From NCBI RefSeq assembly GCF_017815535.1, contig NZ_CP072596.1:2387614-2451613 (forward strand): a stretch of 64,000 nt of DNA, given 5' to 3'. Under the pieces are notes generated by a model. That model was not told where the DNA came from and ran no database searches. It worked only from the letters and a program-made list of their open reading frames with translations. Both the position numbers and the translations under genes were made by a program. The stretch's first letter is position 1, and every line of letters starts with the position of its first letter. Below are positions 1 to 10,818 of this stretch, in pieces. The DNA is from Tessaracoccus sp. MC1865. GTDB taxonomy: Bacteria; Actinomycetota; Actinomycetes; Propionibacteriales; Propionibacteriaceae.

Positions 1-1
1 G

Positions 2-1891
2 CGTAACGAGGTGAGCGCAGACGACGTGGTCCGCGACACTGACCTCAGCATCGAAGAGGCCCGCGAGTGGACGTTGGACAGGCTCAAGCGGCTGACCCAG
101 CGCGAGTTCGTGACCGCCGGATTCCCCGCCGCGCAGGGCGGCACCGGCACCTCGGCCGAATCAGTGGCCAACTTCGAGATGATGGCCATGGGAGACCTCT
201 CCCTCACCATCAAGTCCGGCGTCCAGCACGGCCTGTTCGGCGGCGCCATCACCAACCTCGGCACCCAGTGGCACCACGAGACGTTCCTGCCGGGCGCGAT
301 CGACGCGTCCCTTCCCGGTTGCTTCGCCATGACGGAGCTGGGCCATGGCTCGGACGTGCAGTCCATCGAGACCTCCATCACCTGGGACGCGGAGACCGGC
401 GAGCTGGTCGTCCACTCCCCCAGCCCGACGGCGGCGAAGGCCTACATCGGCAATGCCGCCCGGGACGGCCGCATGGCCGCAGTGTTCGGCCAGTTGTGGG
501 TCAACGACGTGCACCATGGCGTCCACGTCGCGCTCGTGCCCATCCGCGACGAGCAGGGCGACCCCATGCCGGGCGTCACCATCGGCGACCACGGCCACAA
601 GGGCGGCCTCTTGGGCGTCGACAACGGCACCATCGCGTTCGAGCACGTGCGCGTGCCGCGCCGGATGCTGCTGGACCGCTACGGCGGCGTGGACGAGAAC
701 GGCGAGTACTACTCGCCCATCGCGTCGCAGAACGCGCGCTTCTTCACGATGCTGGGCACCCTGGTGCGCGGCCGGATCTGCGTGGGGGGCGGTGCTGCGT
801 CGGCCACCCGCAAGGCGCTGAGCATAGCCGTGCGCTACGCCAACGGCCGCCGCCAGTTCCGCCAGCCGGGGCTGGGCGAGGAGATCCTGCTGATGGACTA
901 CCTACAGCACCAGCGCAGGCTGCTGCCTGACGTGGCACGCGCCTACGCCTACGGCTTCGCCCAGAACGAGGTGTCGCTGCAGCTTCAGCGGATCATGGAG
1001 GCCGACGGCTCGGATCCGCAGTCCGCGCGCGAACTCGAGACGCGCGCAGCCGGCATGAAGGCCGTGCTGACCCGCTGGGCCAACGACACGCTGCAGGAGT
1101 GCCGCGAGGCCAGCGGCGGCGCCGGTTACATGTCGGACAACGGCATCACGCTCGCCCGCCAGGACGCCGACATCTTCGCCACGTTCGAGGGTGACAACAC
1201 CGTGCTCCTGCAACTGGTGGCCAAGGCGCTGCTGCTGGACTACAAGTCCACCTGGGGCGACATGGACCTGGCCGGCACCGCGCAAAAGACGGCCAAGCTC
1301 CTGGGCGGCCGCTTCCTGGAGCGGACCACAGCCCGTTCGGCCATCGACAGGCTGGTGGCGACGGCGAAGCGCAAGCCGGAGGCAGAGCAACTGCGGGCCC
1401 GAGGTTGGCACGTCGAGATGTTCGAGTACCGCGAGCGCCACATGGTCGAGGGCCTCGCCCAGCGCATGCGCGCGGCGGGCAGGGCCAAGTCGTTCGACGC
1501 GATCAACGCCTGCCAGCCGCACATGATCGAGGCGGCCAAGGCCCACGTCGACCGCGTGGTCCTGGAGGCCTTCATCGCGGGCATCGAGGAGTGCGGCGAC
1601 GACTACGTCAAGGCGTTGCTGATCAAGGTGTGTGACCTGTATGCGCTCGCCACCATCGAGACGAACCGGGCCTGGTTCCTCGAGCACGAGGTGTTCGACG
1701 CCAGGCGCAGCAAGACGATCACGTCCACCGTCGATGCGTTGTGCGGTGAGTTGCGCCCGCAGTCGCTGGCGCTGGCGGAGGGTCTGGGCGTGCCGGAGGA
1801 ATGGCTCGTCCATCCGCGCAGGGCCGTGCCGCCGATGATGCAGGCTGAGGCTCCCGTCGCCGAAGCGGAGGAGTTGCGCAAAGTCAGCTGA
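2..1891 (+). CDS. Acyl-CoA oxidase family flavoprotein, 5' end outside window
   Basis: This is an FAD-dependent acyl-CoA oxidase/dehydrogenase for the first step of fatty-acid beta-oxidation. The middle-domain motif FAMTELGHGSD binds flavin and substrate. The C-terminal part has REASGGAGYMSDNG followed by FEGDNTVLLQ; the Glu of EGDN is the catalytic base position of the oxidase branch, and the long C-terminal region after it (about 220 residues) also fits oxidases better than short dehydrogenases. The frame is open to the first base of the window. A GTG at position 11 could start a 626-residue protein, but oxidases usually run nearer 700 residues, so the true start probably lies upstream. Its last 8 bases overlap the convergent lipoprotein gene. 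Confidence 0.85.
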   Translation, partial: RNEVSADDVVRDTDLSIEEAREWTLDRLKRLTQREFVTAGFPAAQGGTGTSAESVANFEMMAMGDLSLTIKSGVQHGLFGGAITNLGTQWHHETFLPGAIDASLPGCFAMTELGHGSDVQSIETSITWDAETGELVVHSPSPTAAKAYIGNAARDGRMAAVFGQLWVNDVHHGVHVALVPIRDEQGDPMPGVTIGDHGHKGGLLGVDNGTIAFEHVRVPRRMLLDRYGGVDENGEYYSPIASQNARFFTMLGTLVRGRICVGGGAASATRKALSIAVRYANGRRQFRQPGLGEEILLMDYLQHQRRLLPDVARAYAYGFAQNEVSLQLQRIMEADGSDPQSARELETRAAGMKAVLTRWANDTLQECREASGGAGYMSDNGITLARQDADIFATFEGDNTVLLQLVAKALLLDYKSTWGDMDLAGTAQKTAKLLGGRFLERTTARSAIDRLVATAKRKPEAEQLRARGWHVEMFEYRERHMVEGLAQRMRAAGRAKSFDAINACQPHMIEAAKAHVDRVVLEAFIAGIEECGDDYVKALLIKVCDLYALATIETNRAWFLEHEVFDARRSKTITSTVDALCGELRPQSLALAEGLGVPEEWLVHPRRAVPPMMQAEAPVAEAEELRKVS

Positions 1892-2999
1892 TCGCGATCT
1901 CGGACCGAGTGTGGGGCAACTCCACCCAGGTGCGTCCGGGCGCCATCGCCAGTGGTCTGCCGCCGGCGACCGTGAAGGTGAACTTCTCCGCGATGGCGCC
2001 CTTCGCCCAGGTTCCCGTGACGGCCTTGCCGCCTTGGAGATAGAAGAACGGACCGCTGTTGTCGACGATGTCGACGACGGGGTCGGCCGCGCCGCCGCCC
2101 TTCCAGATCTTGTCCATCCGCCAGGCGGCCTGGATGATGAGCACGTTGTCGCAGACCAATTGGATGTCACCCTCGACGATGTGCGGTCCCCAGGGCTGCG
2201 TGCGGGCGTACTGCCGGCTGCCGGGGTCGTACTCGTAGCTCATGGCGAAGTCGCGGCCGTAGGGCACCTCCACCCTGTGACCGGCGCTGCCCGCGGTCGC
2301 TGACGACTGCGCGGGGTCTGCCACGAAGGGGAGGTAGTCGGCCGGGGGCGGCGCCGTCATGCGTTCGGCGAGCCGGGCCATCTCCGCGGGGTGGGCCATG
2401 ATCGCCCGGTCGAACTGGCTCTTGCCGTTGGCCTTGTAGATCCGTGACCGGTCCACGCTGTAGGCGCCCTTGTCGCGCCACTCGAGGTAGGTCATCCGCT
2501 CGAGGTGCTCGTCGTGGGCCTTGACGTAGTTCATCACCCATTCCGCCGCCCCGGTGTTGCCCAGCACCGGGCCCATGGGGCTCAGCAGCGGGACGTCGAC
2601 CGGGCGCATGGAGCGGATGGGGCCGACGGCCGCGGGGTACCTGCTGTGGAACACCGGCACCAGGCGCGTGTAGGAATCGCCGTTGGGCTGGCAGAACCAC
2701 ATGTCCGCGTCGGCGAAGCCGGCGGTCTGGGGGTTCTCCTGCTTGAGGTTGGGCACCTTGACCGCGACGGCGGGGCCGAGCAGCGTCGCGGCGTCCTCCA
2801 CCGGCAGCCAGGTGAGGGGCGCGCGTGTCACCGGGGCAGGCGACGGGCTGGGCGAGGGCGACGGCTTCGGCGACGCCTTCTTCGACGGCGAGGGGCTGGG
2901 GGTCGGCGACTCGACGGTGGGCTGTTGATCCGTGGCGCAGCCCGCCAGTGCAGCGGTGCCGCCGAGCATGCCGAGAAGTAGGTGCCGACGCGTCGTCAC
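1884..2999 (-). CDS. DUF3048 (YerB-like) lipoprotein
   Basis: Predicted secreted lipoprotein of 371 residues. A GTG start at 2999 follows an AGGGGG ribosome site and gives a twin-Arg-like n-region (MTTRRH), a hydrophobic stretch and a lipobox LAGC with Cys21. A Pro/Ser/Lys-rich linker with repeated SP pairs (about residues 30-60) follows, as expected for a stalk crossing the cell wall. The folded part has the DUF3048 pattern, including PVFHSRYPAAVGPIRSMRPVD and LGNTGAAEWV. The family has no assigned reaction; YerB of Bacillus is the namesake. It is a single gene, convergent with the oxidase gene and upstream of purD on the same strand. The 92 bases before it (3000-3091) hold nothing I recognise. 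Confidence 0.8.
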   Translation of the reverse strand: MTTRRHLLLGMLGGTAALAGCATDQQPTVESPTPSPSPSKKASPKPSPSPSPSPAPVTRAPLTWLPVEDAATLLGPAVAVKVPNLKQENPQTAGFADADMWFCQPNGDSYTRLVPVFHSRYPAAVGPIRSMRPVDVPLLSPMGPVLGNTGAAEWVMNYVKAHDEHLERMTYLEWRDKGAYSVDRSRIYKANGKSQFDRAIMAHPAEMARLAERMTAPPPADYLPFVADPAQSSATAGSAGHRVEVPYGRDFAMSYEYDPGSRQYARTQPWGPHIVEGDIQLVCDNVLIIQAAWRMDKIWKGGGAADPVVDIVDNSGPFFYLQGGKAVTGTWAKGAIAEKFTFTVAGGRPLAMAPGRTWVELPHTRSEIAIS

Positions 3000-3091
3000 T
3001 GACGTCCCCCTTGGTCGCTTACAAAATCGCCTCATGCTAGCGGAGGCGGACGCGGCCGATCAGCGCGGGAGAGGATCAGCGCCAGAAGTGA

Positions 3092-4318
3092 TCAGTGCGG
3101 GATGCCGATGTCTGTGCGGTTGAACCCGTCGGCGTAGTCGATGCGACCCAGGAGCCCGTAGGCGTTGGCGCGGGCCTCGTCCACGTCGGCACCCCTGCCC
3201 ACCACGCCCAGCACGCGCCCGCCGGCCGCGACCAACTGGTCGCCGTCGAGGCGGGTTCCGGCGTGCAGCACGTAGGCATCCGTCTCGTCGTAAGGCAGGT
3301 TGATCGCACCGCCGGGAGCCGGGACACCCGGATACCCGGCCGCGGCCTGCACGACGACCAACGCGGCACCGTCGCGCCACTCGAGCTCTCCCACGGTGTC
3401 GAGCTCACCGCGGGCCGCGGCCCGGAGCACCCCGGCCAGCGGGGTCTTCAGCAGGGCCAGAACCGCCTGGGTCTCCGGGTCACCGAAGCGGACGTTGAAT
3501 TCGACGATGCGCAGCCCCTTCGACGTGAGGGCCAGGCCCGCGTAGAGCAGCCCGACGAAGGGCGTACCGCGTCGACGCATCTCGGCGAGGGTGGGGTTGA
3601 TGACCTCGTCCATCACCTGCTGGGTGAGGCCCGGCTGGGCCCACGGCAGCGGACAGTATGCGCCCATTCCGCCGGTGTTGGGGCCGGCGTCGTTGTCGCC
3701 CACCCGCTTGTAGTCCTGGGCGGGCAGCAAGGGCAGCGCCCGTTCACCGTCGCAGATGGCGAACAGGGAGGCCTCCGGGCCGTCGAGGAAGTCCTCGATC
3801 ACGACACGGCCGCAGCTCTCCGCGTGGGCGAGCGCCTCGTCGCGGTTGCTGGTGACGACGACGCCCTTCCCGGCCGCGAGCCCGTCGTTCTTCACGACGT
3901 AGGGGGCGCCGAACTCATCAAGCGCCGCTTCATACTCCTCGCGGGTGGTGCAGACGCGCGCATCGGCCGTCGGCACGCCTGCTGCGCGCATGACCTCCTT
4001 CGCGAACGCCTTGGAGCCTTCGAGGACCGCCGCCTCTCTCCCGGGGCCGAACGCGTCGATGCCTTCGGCGCGCAACGCATCCGCGACTCCGGCCACCAGC
4101 GGCGCCTCTGGGCCGATCACGACGAGGTCGATGGCGAGCCGTCGCGCGAGGTCCAGCACCGCTTCGGGATCCGCGGGGTCCGCGGAGTGGAGCGTGGCGA
4201 TGGCGGCGAGCCCGGGGTTGCCTGGCACGGCGTGCAGCTCGGTGACGGAGGGATCAGCGACGAGGGCGCGGCCGAGCGCATGTTCGCGGCCGCCCGAGCC
4301 CAGCAGGAGGATCTTCAC
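3092..4318 (-). CDS. purD: Phosphoribosylamine-glycine ligase (GARS)
   Basis: Second step of de novo purine synthesis: ATP-dependent joining of glycine to 5-phosphoribosylamine. The N-terminus MKILLLGSGGREHALG is the family signature; other ATP-grasp landmarks are PYVVKNDGLAAGKGVVV, GGMGAYCPLP and FNVRFGDPETQ. The 408-residue length is normal. The frame is open upstream to 4573, but the signature fixes the GTG at 4318 as the start. It is the last gene of a minus-strand run purA, small membrane protein, sigma factor, small membrane protein, purD; the gap to its upstream neighbour is 29 bases, so joint transcription is plausible. Confidence 0.95.
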   Translation of the reverse strand: MKILLLGSGGREHALGRALVADPSVTELHAVPGNPGLAAIATLHSADPADPEAVLDLARRLAIDLVVIGPEAPLVAGVADALRAEGIDAFGPGREAAVLEGSKAFAKEVMRAAGVPTADARVCTTREEYEAALDEFGAPYVVKNDGLAAGKGVVVTSNRDEALAHAESCGRVVIEDFLDGPEASLFAICDGERALPLLPAQDYKRVGDNDAGPNTGGMGAYCPLPWAQPGLTQQVMDEVINPTLAEMRRRGTPFVGLLYAGLALTSKGLRIVEFNVRFGDPETQAVLALLKTPLAGVLRAAARGELDTVGELEWRDGAALVVVQAAAGYPGVPAPGGAINLPYDETDAYVLHAGTRLDGDQLVAAGGRVLGVVGRGADVDEARANAYGLLGRIDYADGFNRTDIGIPH

Positions 4319-4347
4319 CCGCGACAGCCTAGTGGGCCACCGTGAGA

Positions 4348-4590
4348 TCAGAGCGCAGGCGGATGTTCGTCGTCGGCGATGGGCTCGTGCTCGACGTCCT
4401 CTTCGATGTGCTTCTGGGTGCCGATCCGCATGCCGAACCAGGCCACCAGAGCCGTGGCTCCCACCGGGATGACCCACCACCAGCTCCACGGGAAGCCGCC
4501 CTCGCTGGTGGCGGCGATGATGAACCCGAGGCCGAACAGGGCGGCCCCGACCGCCAGTGCGATCACGATCCATTTCATTCTCGGCTGCAC
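4348..4590 (-). CDS. Small two-helix membrane protein B
   Basis: Predicted 80-residue protein with two hydrophobic helices around a Trp-rich turn (PWSWWWVIPVG, about residues 38-48) and a short acidic, His-containing tail. The GTG at 4590 is preferred because AGGAGGGG lies just before it; an ATG at 4578 is the alternative. The protein is clearly related to the one encoded at 5600-5839, which has GWGWWWAVPLG at the same place, so the two look like duplicates. They flank the sigma factor gene on both sides. The function is unknown. Small size and location suggest a membrane partner or anti-sigma-like role, but nothing in the sequence proves it. Confidence 0.7.
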   Translation of the reverse strand: MQPRMKWIVIALAVGAALFGLGFIIAATSEGGFPWSWWWVIPVGATALVAWFGMRIGTQKHIEEDVEHEPIADDEHPPAL

Positions 4591-4621
4591 GGCCCCTCCT
4601 CGGATGGTTGATTGTCCGACC

Positions 4622-5536
4622 CTACGCATCTGACGGGTCACGATCACCACCCCGAGAGGTGCCACCGGCGGAGTCCACCACCGGCCAGGCGACATGGACG
4701 CACCCGTCCCGCAGGCTCACGCAGGCCCGCAGCTCGCCGATGGCGACCTTCTCGATCTGCCGGATCCGCTCGCGGCCCACGCCATACGCCCGGCCGATCT
4801 CGTCCAGGGTCTGCGGCTCCCCGCAGAACCCGAACCGGCGGCCCAGCACGTCCACGGCGCGCGCATCGCTGAAGACGAGCGGGTCCAGCAGCACGCGACA
4901 CAGCCACTCCCCCTCGAGCGCCTCGCCGACCCCGGCCGCCTCGTCTACGAGTACCCCGCCGAGCCAGTCTGCGCCCAGCCCGTCCTCGCAGAACTCCAGG
5001 CCGACGGGGGTGCGCAGCTCCGCCAGCCACCGGATCATGTCCGGGTTGATCCCCTCCGATTGCAGGACCTCCCGGTTGTCGTCGGTGAACCGGCGCCAGG
5101 AGCCGCTGCCCTGGGCAGTGAAGAGGCCCGCCGCGCGTCGGTACACCGCATCCGTGTGGACGGGGATGCGGATGAGGCCCCCCTGGTCGGCTTCGGCGCG
5201 CCTCACCGTCTGCGCCAGCCACCAGAGGGCATACGAGGCGAACGTGGTGCCCAGTGTGTGGTCGAACTTCTCGACGGCGCGGACCAGCGCTGCGGCGGCT
5301 TCCTGGGCCCGGTCCTCCGACGGCAGCCGGCCGCTCCCCGACGCGCCAGCCACCCGCAGCACCAAGGGCAGGTGATCCTCGACCGCCCGCCTCCTGGCCT
5401 CGGCCCCCGCCTCGGCAACCCATTCCAGTTCCGTCTGGGGCCACCGTCGATCCCCCTGCTCCAGCAGATGGGTGGCGTAGAGCCCTGCCTCGATGGCCTT
5501 CCACGTGCCCCGCTCGGCGCTGATCCGCTGATGCAT
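4622..5536 (-). CDS. Divergent sigma-70 (SigA/HrdB-like) RNA polymerase sigma factor
   Basis: The 304-residue protein reads like a shortened primary sigma factor. Residues 14-63 resemble the end of region 1.2 and region 2.1 (IEAGLYATHLLEQ, LEWVAE). Residues 86-126 match regions 2.3-3.0 (AVEKFDHTLG, SYALWWLAQTVRRAEADQ, IRIPVH). Residues 223-270 match region 4.2, with PQTLDEIGRAYGVGRERIRQIE. Region 1.1 and most of region 3 are missing or unrecognisable, with a Cys/Trp-rich middle. The ATG at 5536 follows AGGGGG. It lies between two paralogous small membrane protein genes inside the purA-purD run, 63 and 31 bases from them. I infer an alternative sigma derived from the primary one; target promoters are unknown. 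Confidence 0.8.
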   Translation of the reverse strand: MHQRISAERGTWKAIEAGLYATHLLEQGDRRWPQTELEWVAEAGAEARRRAVEDHLPLVLRVAGASGSGRLPSEDRAQEAAAALVRAVEKFDHTLGTTFASYALWWLAQTVRRAEADQGGLIRIPVHTDAVYRRAAGLFTAQGSGSWRRFTDDNREVLQSEGINPDMIRWLAELRTPVGLEFCEDGLGADWLGGVLVDEAAGVGEALEGEWLCRVLLDPLVFSDARAVDVLGRRFGFCGEPQTLDEIGRAYGVGRERIRQIEKVAIGELRACVSLRDGCVHVAWPVVDSAGGTSRGGDRDPSDA

Positions 5537-5599
5537 GCGTTCCCCCTCATCCGGTTGGGAACGACGCTATTAGGACACTCGGACAATTTCTGGCGACGG

Positions 5600-5839
5600 C
5601 TAGGGGGCGTCTCCAGGGTGCTGGGCGTCGTACTCGGCGTCCGCACGGTCGGCAGCTTCCTGGGAGCGCTGGATCATCAGGCGGAACCCGACGATCACCG
5701 CGATGAACGCGCCGCCGAGGGGCACGGCCCACCACCAGCCCCAGCCGATGCTCTCCTGGGTCACGGCGATGACCACCGTGCCGATCATGAACACGGTGAT
5801 CATCGCGACGAGCGCCACGACGATGGGACGGACCCGCAC
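5600..5839 (-). CDS. Small two-helix membrane protein A
   Basis: Predicted 79-residue membrane protein: helix 1 about residues 6-26, a Trp-rich turn GWGWWWAVPLGG, helix 2 about residues 38-53, then a charged cytosolic tail rich in Asp, Glu and Ala. The GTG start at 5839 comes one base after the purA stop codon, so it is almost certainly translated from the purA message. It is a paralogue of the protein at 4348-4590, with matching helix pattern and WWW turn. The function is unknown. Sequestering or sensing for the neighbouring sigma factor is one possibility, offered only because of the gene order. Confidence 0.7.
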   Translation of the reverse strand: MRVRPIVVALVAMITVFMIGTVVIAVTQESIGWGWWWAVPLGGAFIAVIVGFRLMIQRSQEAADRADAEYDAQHPGDAP

Positions 5840-5840
5840 G

Positions 5841-8323
<2,483 letters not shown>

Positions 8324-8327
<4 letters not shown>

Positions 8328-8959
8328 GCGAGAACGAACTGACCCTCGACGACCTCGCGGAGTGGCTGCGCCGGTTCGCGCAGATCGTCGACGAGAACAA
8401 GATCTACCTGACCGATCTGGATTCGGCCATCGGTGACGCAGACCACGGTGCCAACATGGCCCGCGGCACCGCGGCCGTCGTGACCACGCTGGACCAGGCC
8501 AACAGCATCGATGCGCTGTTGAAGAAGGCGGGGATGACGCTGGTCAGCACGGTCGGCGGCACCGCGGGCCCGCTCTACGGCACCCTGTTCATGAAGATGG
8601 GCATGGCCACGGGCCAGGTCGTCACGCTGAGCGCGGCAGACTTCGCGGGTGCCCTGCGCTCCGGTATCGACGGCCTGATCGCCCGCGGGAAGACGGAGCT
8701 CGAGGACAAGACGATGGTGGACGCGCTGCTGCCGGCCATCGACGCCCTCGACGCCGCGCTGGACGAGGGCGCCACCCTGAAGGACGCCATCGAATCGGCA
8801 CAGGAGGCCTCGGCCGCCGGTCGTGACGCGACCGTCCCGCTGATCGCCCGCAAGGGCAGGGCCAGCTACCTCGGAGAACGCTCGGCGGGCCACATGGACC
8901 CGGGAGCAGCCTCGGCCACCTACCTGTGGGATGCGTTGTCGCACGTGGTGCAGGCCTGA
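8324..8959 (+). CDS. dhaL: Dihydroxyacetone kinase, DhaL (ADP-binding) subunit
   Basis: Carries the tightly bound ADP that is rephosphorylated by DhaM and passes the phosphate to DhaK-bound dihydroxyacetone. The motif DLDSAIGDADHGANMARG holds the Asp residues that coordinate the two magnesium ions; the glycine-rich VGGTAGPLYG stretch binds nucleotide. The GTG at 8324 overlaps the dhaK stop as GTGA, which fixes the start and gives 211 residues, the normal length. Translation is therefore coupled to dhaK. The frame is open further upstream but inside dhaK. Confidence 0.94.
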
Positions 8960-9672
8960 TGGCGGTCGGCATCGTCGTCGTCTCCCACTCACGACGGCTC
9001 GCGGAGGCGGCCGTCGACCTCGCGCTGCAGATGGTCCACGACGACCCGCCGCCCATCGCGCTGGCCGCCGGCACCATCGACGGTGGCATCGGCACGGACG
9101 CGACGGCGGTGACGTCGGCGATCTCAGAGGTGGACCGGGGCGACGGCGTGGTGATCTTCGTCGACATCGGCTCCGCCGTGATGAGCGCGGAGTTGGGGAT
9201 CGAACTCTACGGCTCCAGGGGCCACGACATCCGCGTGCTGGCCGCCCCTTTCGTCGAGGGCATCATGGCCGGGGTGATCAAGGTCGCCAGTGGCGCCGGC
9301 ATCGACGAGGTCGAGGCCGAGTGCGTGGCAGCGATGGGCCCGAAGCAGGCCCATCTCGGCACCCCGGAACAGGTGCGCGCGGCCCCCGAATCGAACCGCT
9401 CGGCGCAGGCGCGCGGTGAGGCGCGGTTGGTCAACGAGGCTGGGCTCCACGCCCGGCCGGCTGCGATGTTCGTCGCCAAGGCCCGCCAGTTCGACGCCCA
9501 GGTCCTGGTCAGCAAGGGCGTCATCGGCCCGGTTCCCGCCACGAGCAGCATCGGGCTCGCCACGCTGGACGCCCGGATGGGCGACTCCCTCTTCATCGAG
9601 GCCACGGGCGCTGAGGCGCAGGAAGCCGTCGACGCGCTGGTGCGTCTCATCGAGTCCGACTTCGCCGGCTGA
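8959..9672 (+). CDS. dhaM: DhaM: EIIA-Man-like domain fused to HPr
   Basis: Phosphoryl carrier that recharges DhaL-bound ADP. Residues 1-130 form an EIIA-mannose-type domain with the phosphorylatable His10 in VVVSHSRRLAEA. Residues 155-237 form an HPr-like domain with His164 in NEAGLHARPAAMFV. No enzyme-I-like domain is attached, unlike the three-domain form in Escherichia coli, so a separate general PTS enzyme I must supply phosphate. The ATG shares one base with the dhaL stop (TGATG). The gene ends four bases before the convergent DUF3151 gene, with no clear terminator hairpin between them. Confidence 0.93.
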   Translation: MAVGIVVVSHSRRLAEAAVDLALQMVHDDPPPIALAAGTIDGGIGTDATAVTSAISEVDRGDGVVIFVDIGSAVMSAELGIELYGSRGHDIRVLAAPFVEGIMAGVIKVASGAGIDEVEAECVAAMGPKQAHLGTPEQVRAAPESNRSAQARGEARLVNEAGLHARPAAMFVAKARQFDAQVLVSKGVIGPVPATSSIGLATLDARMGDSLFIEATGAEAQEAVDALVRLIESDFAG

Positions 9673-9676
9673 GCCT

Positions 9677-10117
9677 TCAGTCGGCGTCGGCGGCGAGCGC
9701 CTGGTACGCCTCTTCGGACGAATCGCGCAGGAACTGCGCGCAACGGTCCTGCTCCTCGGCCTCACCGATCCGACCCGCGGCGACGCTCAGCGCGTACAAC
9801 GCCCGGAGGAAGCCCCGGTTGGGCTCGTGTGCCCAGGGGATCTGGCCGCTGCCCTTCCAGCCGTTGCGGCGCAGCAGGTCAAGCCCGCGGTGGTAGCCGG
9901 TGCGGGCGTAGGCATAGGCGGCGATGTCGTTGCCGAGGTCGCTTTCGGCCAGACAGGTCTCGGCGAGCAGTGCCCAGCAGAGCGAGCTCTCAGGATGCGA
10001 CGCTACGACGTCGAGGAACCCCCCGCTGCCCCGCTCGACGATCGCTTCGAGAGCGGGGTCCTCGGGCAGGTGGACCACGACGTCGGATGCCATGAGATTG
10101 GGGTGCGTCTCGCTCAT
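9677..10117 (-). CDS. DUF3151 family protein
   Basis: A 146-residue soluble protein with the actinobacterial DUF3151 pattern, including SSLCWALLAE, AYAYARTGYHRGLDLLRRNGWKG and PWAHEPNRGFLRAL. No signal peptide or membrane segment is visible. The family is widespread in actinobacteria and has no assigned role; in mycobacteria a member lies near purA, which is also nearby here. The ATG at 10117 is the first start compatible with the family N-terminus. The following 169 bases (10118-10286) hold no recognisable gene. Confidence 0.8.
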   Translation of the reverse strand: MSETHPNLMASDVVVHLPEDPALEAIVERGSGGFLDVVASHPESSLCWALLAETCLAESDLGNDIAAYAYARTGYHRGLDLLRRNGWKGSGQIPWAHEPNRGFLRALYALSVAAGRIGEAEEQDRCAQFLRDSSEEAYQALAADAD

Positions 10118-10286
10118 GGCGACAGCCTACACAGCGCGCGTCACAGCAACCTGAAGGCGCTCCGCGGCGATCCCCGGCGTCCAGCACCGGTGCTCAGCGG
10201 TGCTCATGCATCTCACTGGTACCTCCAGCGTGCTCCCCACCGACCGGCGACACCATGGAGCTACGACGCGTAAGCGGGCGGACACG

Positions 10287-10730
10287 TCAGTCGAGGCAGA
10301 ACTCGTTGCCCTCCGGGTCCTGCATCACGATCCAGCCCGCGTCGCCGTTGTCGGGCGCCGGCTCCTCGCGCCGCACCCGCTTGGCGCCGAGGCCGACGAG
10401 CCGCCCGCACTCCGCTTCGAGCACCTCCATCCGGTCGGCCCCCACCTGCCCGGGCGCCGCCCGAACGTCGAGATGGAGCCGGTTCTTGACCACCTTGCCC
10501 TCCGGCACCCGCTGGAAGAAGACCCTCGGGCGGACACCGTCGGGATCGATGATCGCGTTGATCGAGTTCCACTGGTCGCTGGGCACACCCCAGGCGACGA
10601 GCTGTTCCTCCCAGGTGTCGAACTCCGGCGGCGCCTCACGAACGTAGCCCAGCACCTCGCACCAGAATTGGCCGAGCGCCAGGGGGTCCGCACAGTCGAA
10701 GGTAACCTGAAAGTCGAAGCGTCGCGGCAT
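10287..10730 (-). CDS. VOC (glyoxalase/bleomycin-resistance fold) protein
   Basis: A 147-residue single-gene protein with the paired beta-alpha-beta modules of the vicinal oxygen chelate fold: FDFQVTFDCADPLALGQFWCEVLGY at the start of module 1, and RLHLDV plus MQDPEGNEFCLD in module 2. His in RLHLDV and Glu in NEFCL are at the usual metal-ligand places. Substrate cannot be told; this branch is usually called a VOC or DUF4062-free glyoxalase-like protein with no known reaction. The ATG at 10730 starts directly at MPRRFDFQV. It is divergent from typA. Confidence 0.75.
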   Translation of the reverse strand: MPRRFDFQVTFDCADPLALGQFWCEVLGYVREAPPEFDTWEEQLVAWGVPSDQWNSINAIIDPDGVRPRVFFQRVPEGKVVKNRLHLDVRAAPGQVGADRMEVLEAECGRLVGLGAKRVRREEPAPDNGDAGWIVMQDPEGNEFCLD

Positions 10731-10818
10731 GCCACCAGTGTGGGCCTTTTTCTCCGTGGCCGCTTGCGGGCCGTACACTTTCCCGCGGCCCTCCGCCTTC
10801 TATCTCTGGGAGACCCCC

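Noticed and set aside
4319-4573. N-terminal extension of PurD
   Set aside because: It overlaps the small membrane protein gene in another frame, and the MKILLLGSGGREHALG signature marks the real start.
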